Positions 1 to 4,864 of a stretch of DNA of 6,652 nucleotides are shown here, one piece after another; position 1 is the first letter of the stretch; each line of letters opens with the position of its first letter. Under the pieces are notes generated by a model that saw nothing but the letters and a program-made list of their open reading frames with translations, was not told the DNA's origin and did no database searches. This stretch comes from an uncultured Acetatifactor sp. (GTDB taxonomy: Bacteria; Bacillota; Clostridia; Lachnospirales; Lachnospiraceae): positions 1-6,652 of the forward strand of contig CAOOJO010000152.1 of assembly GCA_948496895.1 (NCBI GenBank), written 5' to 3'. The position numbers and the translations under genes were made by a program.

Positions 1-659
1 TGGTGGTAGTGGCCACCTCGGACAGGCCGGCCCTGGAGAGGAACAAGGCGGCAAAGACCGCCACGGCCATCGCGGAATATTTTCGGGACAGGGGTAAGGA
101 CGTGCTGCTGATGATGGACTCCCTGACCCGTTTCTCCATGGCTCAGAGGGAAATCGGCCTGGCCAGCGGCGAACCGCCGGTGACCAGAGGATATCCCCCC
201 AGCGTCTATTCGGAGATGCCGAAGCTCCTGGAGCGGGCCGGATGCGCGGCCAGAGGCTCTATCACAGGCCTGTATACCGTGCTGGTGGACGGGGACGATT
301 TCAACGAGCCCATCACGGACACAGCCAGGAGCATCCTGGACGGCCACATCATGCTGGACAGGAAGCTGGGGCATAAGAACCATTATCCTGCTATAGATAT
401 CTTACAGAGCATTTCGAGATGCATGGCCCAGATAGCGACCAAGGAGCACAAACAGGCCGCGGGGAAGCTGAAGAATGTCCTCGCCACCTACAACGAGGCG
501 GAAGACCTGATCAATATCGGCGCGTACAAAAGTGGCAGCAACCAGTCCATTGACTACGCTATCTCGAAGATTGAGGCGGTGAACCGGTTCCTCTGCCAGG
601 ACGTGGACGAGAAGTTCAGTTTTGAGGACAGCGTGGCCATGCTGCAGAGGCTGTTCTGA
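1..659 (+). CDS. fliI: Flagellum-specific export ATPase FliI, C-terminal half (5' end outside window)
   Basis: FliI is the cytoplasmic hexameric ATPase that, with FliH and FliJ, feeds unfolded substrates to the flagellar type III export gate. The reading frame is open from base 3 and runs off the left edge, so about 218 residues of a protein usually near 440 are present; the Walker A loop is outside. Counting from the first full codon, a Walker B strand LLMMDS lies at 35-40 with its Mg-coordinating Asp at 39. It is followed by LTRFSMAQREI, the family segment GEPPVTRGYPPSVY (56-69), and a GSITGLYTVLVDGDDFNEPI-type stretch close to F1-beta/FliI/SctN proteins. The helical C-terminal domain ends in DSVAMLQRLF. 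FliI rather than a virulence SctN is inferred from the flagellar neighbours. The gene ends with TGA, 23 bases before fliJ. The GTG at base 3 is an internal Val codon, not a start. Confidence 0.96.
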   Translation, partial: VVVATSDRPALERNKAAKTATAIAEYFRDRGKDVLLMMDSLTRFSMAQREIGLASGEPPVTRGYPPSVYSEMPKLLERAGCAARGSITGLYTVLVDGDDFNEPITDTARSILDGHIMLDRKLGHKNHYPAIDILQSISRCMAQIATKEHKQAAGKLKNVLATYNEAEDLINIGAYKSGSNQSIDYAISKIEAVNRFLCQDVDEKFSFEDSVAMLQRLF

Positions 660-682
660 GAACACGACAAAGAGGAAATAAA

Positions 683-1156
683 ATGGCAAGATTTCGATAT
701 TCCATGCAGAGCATCCTGAACATAAAGCTGAAGCTGGAGACCCAGGCGAAGCAGGAATTCTCTACGGCCCGGGCGGCCCTGGATCAGGAGGAGGAGCGCC
801 TGCAGGCCCTGTACGACAGGAAGAGCGGCTATGAGGAAGAGGGGACGAGGTTACTGTCCGGCACGCTGAAGCTGCGGGAAATCAATGAGAACAAGATGGC
901 AATCCGCTGCATGGAGGATTACATAGACAAGCAACAGATTAATGTGAATATGGCGGAAGAGAAGCTGGAGAGGGCCAGAGAGCGTCTTGCGGAGGTCCGG
1001 ATGGAGCGCAAGACCCATGAGAGACTGAAGGAAAAAGCTTTCGATGCCTTTCTTATGGAAGAGAAGCGGCAGGAGAGCAAGGAGATAGATCAGCTGACCA
1101 GCTATACCTATGGGCAGCGCAGAAGTGAGGAGAGCGCAAGGAGCGTATCCGTTTAG
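683..1156 (+). CDS. fliJ: Flagellar export chaperone/stalk protein FliJ
   Basis: This 157-residue protein (family usually about 145-150) sits directly after fliI. FliJ is a soluble antiparallel coiled coil that inserts into the FliI hexamer like the gamma subunit of F1-ATPase, contacts the export gate FlhA, and cycles export chaperones. The sequence is almost wholly charged and helical. It begins ARFRYSMQSIL, matching the FliJ N-terminal pattern F-x-Y-x-L-Q-x-I/L-L. Two long heptad-like helices follow (about 15-60 and 65-130), and the end ERKTHERLKEKAF...EEKRQESKEIDQ fits the family's 'E(R/K)KxxExLKEK...E-x-K-x-(I/L)-D' signature. The ATG at 683 is preceded by AGAGGAA at 671-677. The stop codon TAG overlaps the ribosome binding site of the next gene, suggesting translational coupling. 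Assignment is by pattern plus position, since FliJ sequences are poorly conserved. Confidence 0.93.
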   Translation: MARFRYSMQSILNIKLKLETQAKQEFSTARAALDQEEERLQALYDRKSGYEEEGTRLLSGTLKLREINENKMAIRCMEDYIDKQQINVNMAEEKLERARERLAEVRMERKTHERLKEKAFDAFLMEEKRQESKEIDQLTSYTYGQRRSEESARSVSV

Positions 1157-1167
1157 GAGAGTATCAT

Positions 1168-2052
1168 ATGGCAGCAAAAGAATTGAACCCTGTGGCCGCG
1201 GCGGCAGAGGAGGAAAAGGCAAAACTGAAGGAAGAGAAGAAGAAATTCCGGCAGGAGCAGAAGGCCCAGAAAAAAGAAGCCAAAAAGAGGGCTGCGGAGA
1301 TCGCGAAGCAGGAGGAGGCATTGGGTGAGGACGGCGGCAACGGTCTCGTCACCTTTTTCGCCACACTGCTGATCGTAGTCCTGTGGCTGGCCATCGTCTG
1401 TGTGGTGATCAAGATGGACGTGGGCGGCTTCGGAAGCAGCGTGCTGACGCCTATCTTAAAGGATGTGCCTGTCATCAATAAGATTCTGCCCTCCAAATCC
1501 CTCCCCGCCTCGGAGGACGATACAGATTCCGAGAGCTATGGGGGGTATGACAGCATGGAGGAGGCGGTGGCCTATATCAGGCAGCTGGAGCTGGAGCTGG
1601 AACGGGAGCAGACCTCTTCCAAGGACAAAGATACACAGATCGACGGGCTGAAGGCAGAAGTCCTGCGCCTGCAGGAGTTCGAGCAGAAGCAGGCGGAATT
1701 CCAGCGCATCCAGACGGAATTCCTGGAGGAAGTGGTGTACTCGGACAAGGGGCCCGGCCCGGAGGAGTACAAGAAGTTCTATGAAGCGGCGAACCCTGCC
1801 TCCTGGGAATATGTCTACAGACAGGTAGTCGCACAGCAGGAGGCAGATAAGGAAGTCCAGGATTTTGCGAAGACCTATTCCGAGATGAAGCCCAAGGAGG
1901 CGGCGGCGGTTTTCAACGAGATGACGGACAGCCTGGATCTGGTGGCGAAGATATTGGATGCCATGGCCGTGGACAGCAGGGCGAAGATACTGGGAGCCAT
2001 GGATGCCGGCGTAGCCGCGAAGCTCACGAAAATGATGGATCCGGACTCTTAA
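1168..2052 (+). CDS. ylxF: YlxF/MotE (FlbB)-like flagellar membrane protein with MgtE-N-like C-terminus
   Basis: This 294-residue protein occupies the place of ylxF (between fliJ and fliK) in Bacillus-type fla/che operons. Visible layout: a very charged Lys/Glu/Ala-rich cytoplasmic helix (about 10-52), one membrane segment (about 60-82, LVTFFATLLIVVLWLAIVCV), a linker with acidic residues (112-128), a long coiled coil (about 129-190), and a C-terminal helical region (about 236-292) of repeated 'M-x-P-x-E-A-A-x-V-F-x-E-M' and 'A-x-I-L-x-A-M' type, as in MgtE N-terminal domains. The same architecture occurs in MotE and in spirochete FlbB, which act around the stator/motor periphery. By the positive-inside rule, the basic N-terminus should be cytoplasmic and the coiled coil and MgtE-like part outside. 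AGGAGA at 1155-1160, seven bases from the ATG, sets the start. Family membership is fairly sure; the exact role in this organism is inferred. Confidence 0.8.
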   Translation: MAAKELNPVAAAAEEEKAKLKEEKKKFRQEQKAQKKEAKKRAAEIAKQEEALGEDGGNGLVTFFATLLIVVLWLAIVCVVIKMDVGGFGSSVLTPILKDVPVINKILPSKSLPASEDDTDSESYGGYDSMEEAVAYIRQLELELEREQTSSKDKDTQIDGLKAEVLRLQEFEQKQAEFQRIQTEFLEEVVYSDKGPGPEEYKKFYEAANPASWEYVYRQVVAQQEADKEVQDFAKTYSEMKPKEAAAVFNEMTDSLDLVAKILDAMAVDSRAKILGAMDAGVAAKLTKMMDPDS

Positions 2053-2076
2053 GGATCATATTTTCGGGGCCGATAT
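2050..2076 (+). promoter_or_regulatory. Predicted sigma-28 (SigD/FliA-type) promoter upstream of fliK
   Basis: TAAG at 2050-2053, then exactly 15 bases, then GCCGATAT at 2069-2076. The Bacillus SigD consensus as I know it is TAAA-N14-16-GCCGATAT, so the -10 is a full match and the -35 matches three of four. The -35 overlaps the TAA stop of the ylxF-like gene (2050-2052). A start of transcription about seven bases after the -10, near 2083, would give a leader of roughly 80 bases before fliK. This would be a motility-sigma promoter inside the operon, adding expression of fliK and genes after it. Predicted from sequence only. Confidence 0.65.
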
Positions 2077-2091
2077 AAACTAATAGGGGAA

Positions 2092-2123
2092 AATATTCTG
2101 ACGATAAAAAGCGTCAGGATATT
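2092..2123 (+). other. Stem-loop in the fliK leader
   Basis: AATATTCTGACG (2092-2103) pairs with CGTCAGGATATT (2112-2123) as a 12-bp stem with one G-U pair (2097/2118) and an 8-base loop. No run of T follows, so it is not a standard intrinsic terminator. It lies about 10 bases after the predicted transcription start of the sigma-28 promoter and 28 bases before the fliK ribosome binding site. It may protect the 5' end of the transcript, mark a processing point in read-through mRNA, or bind a regulator as DNA. A weaker 6-bp stem, GGATAT (2117-2122) with ATATCC (2129-2134), would compete with it. Confidence 0.6.
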
Positions 2124-2151
2124 CACATATATCCCAAATAGTAAGGAAAAG

Positions 2152-2160
2152 AAAGGAGGG
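2152..2160 (+). promoter_or_regulatory. Strong ribosome binding site of fliK
   Basis: AAAGGAGGG lies six bases (counted from AAAGGAGG) before the ATG at 2166. It is close to the full complement of the 16S rRNA 3' end and is the strongest such site in the window. It fixes the fliK start and suits a gene expressed partly from its own promoter. Confidence 0.8.
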
Positions 2161-2165
2161 CAAGG

Positions 2166-3527
2166 ATGACGAGTACAGCTGTAAAGGAAGTCAGACCGTT
2201 CTTCGCCGGCATGACAGTGGCGCAGACGGGCAAAAACGCCGCGTCAGCCGCCAGCTTCCAGAACATCTGGAACAATCAGATGAGCAGGAACACTGCCGGG
2301 GACGCTTCTCCGGACAGTACGGCAGACGCGGCAAAAAAGCAGGCTGTCTCCACAGAACAGCTGCAGAGGGGTTCTTCCCTGAAGGCGAAGGAAAGCCAGA
2401 CCGTGCAGGAGGAAGCGCAGGAGCTTTCCCCTGAGGAGCAGGAGCGGGCCATGGAAGTGCTTGGCGGCGCGGCGTTCCAGCTGATGCAGGAGATTGCGGA
2501 TGCTTTCGGCATCACGGTAGAGGAGCTCCAGGCTGTCATGGGCGATCTGGACATGAGCCAGCTGGACGTGCTGGACGCCTCCAGGCTCAGCGCGCTTCTG
2601 CTGAACCTGGGCGGTGCGCAGGATTTGTCCGCGCTGGTCACGGACGGGGAGCTGTATGACACCTACCGCATGCTGATGAACCAGCTGGAGAGCGTGCTGC
2701 AGGAGAGCGCCGATGTGCTGGAGACCCGGCCGGAGGAGCTGCTTTCGCTGCTTCAGAGCCAGGCGCAGGCGGATGAGCCTGTGGAAGAAGGGGGCGTGCT
2801 GCAGTCAGGAGAAAAAGCGCAGCTTTTCGAAGAGGACAGCCAGTCCGCCGGGGCGCAGACAGACATGAACGCCGGCGAAGCCCAGGAAGCCGTGCAGAGA
2901 GGGCAGGAGACCCAAAACGCGCAGAATCAGGGCCAGGGAGAGAGACAGGGAAGGCATTCAGAGGGGAAAGCCGACAGAGAACCCCAGTTCAACCTGTTTC
3001 TGCAGAACCTAAGGGCAGAGCAGTTCCAGCCAGGCGCGGCACAGGCTCAGAGCGTAGCCCCAAGCAGCCCATGGAGCGAGGCCACCCAGGACATCATGAA
3101 CCAGATTCTGGATTACATGAAGCTCCAGCTGAACGCGGACAGCACCAATCTGGAGATGCAGCTCCATCCCGCAAGCCTGGGGACGCTGCAGATACAGCTC
3201 GCCTCTAAGGCAGGTGTGGTCACGGCGAATTTCATCGCCCAGAACGAGACGGTGAAGGCGGCGCTGGAGACCCAGATGATACAGCTCAAGGAGCAGTTTG
3301 CGGAGCAGGGCATCCGGGTGGAATCCATCGAGGTCACGGTTCAGACCCATGAGTTCGAGCGCAACCTGGACGAACAGGGCCGGGGGAGGAACAGCCAGCC
3401 GGAGAAGAAGGGCCGCGGCAGAAGGATCAACCTCAGCGGGGCAGTGTCCGTGGAAGACGCGGAAGCGCAGGAGACTGCGGCAGACAGGATGGCAGCCACC
3501 GGCAGCACAGTGGAGTACACCGCGTGA
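2166..3527 (+). CDS. fliK: Flagellar hook-length control protein FliK
   Basis: FliK is exported through the flagellar type III system, measures the growing hook, and on reaching full length makes FlhB switch from hook to filament substrates. The 453-residue protein has a low-complexity, Ser/Ala/Gln-rich N-terminus (1-85). A helical acidic middle follows (about 86-200, with ITVEELQAVMGDLDMSQLDVL) as in other clostridial FliK proteins, then a Gln/Glu/Gly-rich linker (about 200-275). The C-terminal hook-switch domain (about 313-398) carries the family signature MQLHPASLGTLQIQL (331-345) and a 'VKAALETQMIQLKEQFAEQGI' type helix. A basic stretch (406-420) and an acidic tail follow. There is no signal peptide and no cysteine, as expected of a type III substrate. 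The poor conservation outside the C-terminal domain is normal for FliK. It is separated from the preceding gene by 113 bases that carry a predicted promoter, and from flgD by 58 bases. Confidence 0.94.
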   Translation: MTSTAVKEVRPFFAGMTVAQTGKNAASAASFQNIWNNQMSRNTAGDASPDSTADAAKKQAVSTEQLQRGSSLKAKESQTVQEEAQELSPEEQERAMEVLGGAAFQLMQEIADAFGITVEELQAVMGDLDMSQLDVLDASRLSALLLNLGGAQDLSALVTDGELYDTYRMLMNQLESVLQESADVLETRPEELLSLLQSQAQADEPVEEGGVLQSGEKAQLFEEDSQSAGAQTDMNAGEAQEAVQRGQETQNAQNQGQGERQGRHSEGKADREPQFNLFLQNLRAEQFQPGAAQAQSVAPSSPWSEATQDIMNQILDYMKLQLNADSTNLEMQLHPASLGTLQIQLASKAGVVTANFIAQNETVKAALETQMIQLKEQFAEQGIRVESIEVTVQTHEFERNLDEQGRGRNSQPEKKGRGRRINLSGAVSVEDAEAQETAADRMAATGSTVEYTA

Positions 3528-3585
3528 CGAAATGCGCGGAAACATGTTTTTGGAAACGAAAAAACGATAAGAAAGGAGACTGCAG

Positions 3586-4317
3586 ATGAGCATATTGATG
3601 GCGCCCGTGAAAGACGGCAAAATCCAGGAGACGAATACCCAGGCTTCTTTGAAGAAGGCGACTACCGCCGACAACAACGGCATGGACAAGGACGCGTTCC
3701 TACAGCTCCTGGTAGCCCAGATGCAGTACCAGGATCCCCTGGAGCCCACCTCCAATACGGAGTACATCTCTCAGTATGCGCAGTTCTCCCAGGTAGAGCA
3801 GATGCAGAACATGGCGTCTACCACGGAGCTGGCAAGGGCCACGTCCCTGGTGGGACAGGAGGTCTATATCAAGACCACGGACTCAAAGGGAAAGCCCAAT
3901 CTGATATACGGCAAGGTGGACTATGTGGTGTTCGAGAACAACAAGGCGTATCTGGCAATCGACGAGTCGCTCTACGGGCTGGAGGATTTGGACACCGTTG
4001 TGGATTTGGATTACAAGAAGGCCTTCGACAAGGCATACGATTTCACGGTAGAACTGAATAAGCTTCCTGTGATAGGCAGCATCGACCTGTCCTATGCGGA
4101 GAAAATCGACAAGCTGGAGAAGATCTACAATGAGATGTCCGACTACGAGAAGAGCTTCCTGACAGAGGAGAACGTGGAGAAGCTGAAGAAGTACATCGAG
4201 AAGCTGAAGGAAGTGCGCAAGGCGGCAGGCCTGGAGGAAGACGGCTCGGAGGGCGGCGAAGGCGGCGGATCCGGCACGGAGGGAACAGAGGGCACGGAGA
4301 GCGCTGGCGGAGCGTAA
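3586..4317 (+). CDS. flgD: Hook-capping protein FlgD with extra helical C-terminal domain
   Basis: FlgD sits at the tip of the growing hook and directs FlgE subunits into place. Residues 32-77 carry the defining N-terminal core: MDKDAFLQLLVAQMQYQDPL followed by EPTSNTEYISQYAQFSQVEQM. Residues about 84-140 (ATSLVGQEVYI ... YGKVDYVVFENNKAYLAIDESLYGLEDLDTVVD) look like the short beta domain that ends Bacillus-type FlgD. The protein then continues unusually. A helical segment (about 141-214) reads like the three-helix repeats appended to many Gram-positive extracellular proteins, with IDLSYAEKIDKLEKIYNEMS and EKSFLTEENVEKLKKYIEKL. A short Gly/Glu/Thr tail (216-243) with three GTE repeats ends it. 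AAAGGAG at 3572-3578, seven bases upstream, fixes the start. Core function is certain from the N-terminus; the role of the added domain is unknown. Confidence 0.94.
   Translation: MSILMAPVKDGKIQETNTQASLKKATTADNNGMDKDAFLQLLVAQMQYQDPLEPTSNTEYISQYAQFSQVEQMQNMASTTELARATSLVGQEVYIKTTDSKGKPNLIYGKVDYVVFENNKAYLAIDESLYGLEDLDTVVDLDYKKAFDKAYDFTVELNKLPVIGSIDLSYAEKIDKLEKIYNEMSDYEKSFLTEENVEKLKKYIEKLKEVRKAAGLEEDGSEGGEGGGSGTEGTEGTESAGGA
4273..4299 (+). repeat. Three tandem 9-base units in the flgD tail
   Basis: The units GGCACGGAG, GGAACAGAG and GGCACGGAG follow each other without gaps and encode Gly-Thr-Glu three times (residues 230-238). Units one and three are identical; unit two differs at two third-codon positions. 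Copy number could change by slippage without breaking the frame, altering only the length of a flexible acidic tail. Confidence 0.7.
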
Positions 4318-4366
4318 AGCACGGTTGGCAGCGGATTCTCCAATCAGCTAAAAGGAGCATACAGGG

Positions 4367-4765
4367 ATGGATATTCAGAACAATGGCTATATGTCCATTG
4401 CACAACTGACGGATCAATATCTGGGCAAGCCTCAGAGAACATCGGTCCGGGAGACCAGGGAGGGTCTGACCTTTCAGGATGTCCTGCGGCGAAAGGCACA
4501 GCCGGAAGCCGGGAGCCTTAAGTTTTCCAAGCATGCCATGGGGAGGCTGGCCGACCGTAATATCGAGCTGAACGACAGTCAGCTTGAGCGGCTGGCATCG
4601 GGCACCAGGAAGGCGGAGCAGAAGGGCATCAGGGATTCGCTGGTGATCGTGGATTCGCTGGCATTCATTGTGAACGTGCCGAACCAGACAGTGGTCACTG
4701 CAATGGACAGTACACAGACAGATGAGAACATATTCACGAATATCAACGGGGCAGTTATCATGTGA
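4367..4765 (+). CDS. Conserved flagellar operon protein (TIGR02530 type), function unsettled
   Basis: This 132-residue protein lies between flgD and flgE, the usual place of the 'flagellar operon protein' family (TIGR02530, flg_new) in Firmicutes. After a variable N-terminus (1-50), the conserved part shows LKFSKHAMGRLADRNIELND, a helix ending GTRKAEQKGIRDSL, then VIVDSLAFIVNVPNQTVVTAMD and a final IFTNINGAVI. All are pattern elements I recall for this family. It has no signal peptide, membrane segment or cysteine. AAAGGAG at 4351-4357, nine bases before the ATG, supports the start. Its constant position beside hook genes suggests a part in hook assembly or its export, but no biochemical role can be read from the sequence. 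It should not be confused with FlgD or FlbD. It ends with TGA, and 99 non-coding bases follow before flgE. Confidence 0.88.
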   Translation: MDIQNNGYMSIAQLTDQYLGKPQRTSVRETREGLTFQDVLRRKAQPEAGSLKFSKHAMGRLADRNIELNDSQLERLASGTRKAEQKGIRDSLVIVDSLAFIVNVPNQTVVTAMDSTQTDENIFTNINGAVIM

Positions 4766-4787
4766 CCGGACCTTTTGGGGGTCAAGA

Positions 4788-4811
4788 GCCTCTCGAATGA
4801 CAGAGAGAGGC
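4788..4811 (+). other. Stem-loop between the TIGR02530-type gene and flgE
   Basis: GCCTCTC (4788-4794) pairs perfectly with GAGAGGC (4805-4811) around a 10-base loop. No T-run follows, so termination is unlikely. A second short pairing, GACC (4764-4767 or 4769-4772) with GGTC (4780-4783), lies just upstream at the stop codon. Together they could mark an mRNA processing or stability boundary ahead of the highly expressed hook gene. Function not shown. Confidence 0.4.
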
Positions 4812-4831
4812 ATGCTTCGTTGGATTCAGAT

Positions 4832-4852
4832 TTAGGACTTAGAATTTAGGAG
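4832..4852 (+). repeat. Three tandem 7-base repeats (TTAGRAN) running into the flgE ribosome binding site
   Basis: The units TTAGGAC (4832-4838), TTAGAAT (4839-4845) and TTAGGAG (4846-4852) are back to back, and the last forms the first part of the flgE ribosome binding site AGGAGG (4848-4853). Seen another way, ATTTAGGA occurs twice, 14 bases apart (4830-4837 and 4844-4851). This gives two AGGA motifs in the leader. It may be chance, or a duplicated ribosome standby or protein-binding site. Confidence 0.45.
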
Positions 4853-4864
4853 GAAGCAAGCACT

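Noticed and set aside
1586..1602. Tandem GGAGCT units in the ylxF-like gene
   Set aside because: They encode Leu-Glu repeats of a coiled coil, so the protein sequence explains them.
3540..3549. Palindrome AAACATGTTT between fliK and flgD as an operator
   Set aside because: A single 10-base palindrome in a 58-base gap with no promoter nearby; too weak to claim a regulator site.
3009..3767. Long open frame on the minus strand (252 codons) across fliK and flgD
   Set aside because: It is antisense to the conserved FliK C-terminal domain and FlgD N-terminus, with no recognisable domain; its length is explained by the codon bias of the real genes.
4043..4813. Long open frame on the minus strand (256 codons) across flgD and the TIGR02530-type gene
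   Set aside because: It lies antisense to two well recognised genes, has a Cys/Arg/Pro/Ser-rich composition typical of a shadow frame in GC-rich DNA, and shows no family pattern.
4816..4845. Possible housekeeping promoter before flgE (TAGAAT as -10)
   Set aside because: The hexamers at proper spacing upstream match TTGACA poorly (two of six), and TAGAAT is part of the heptamer repeat.
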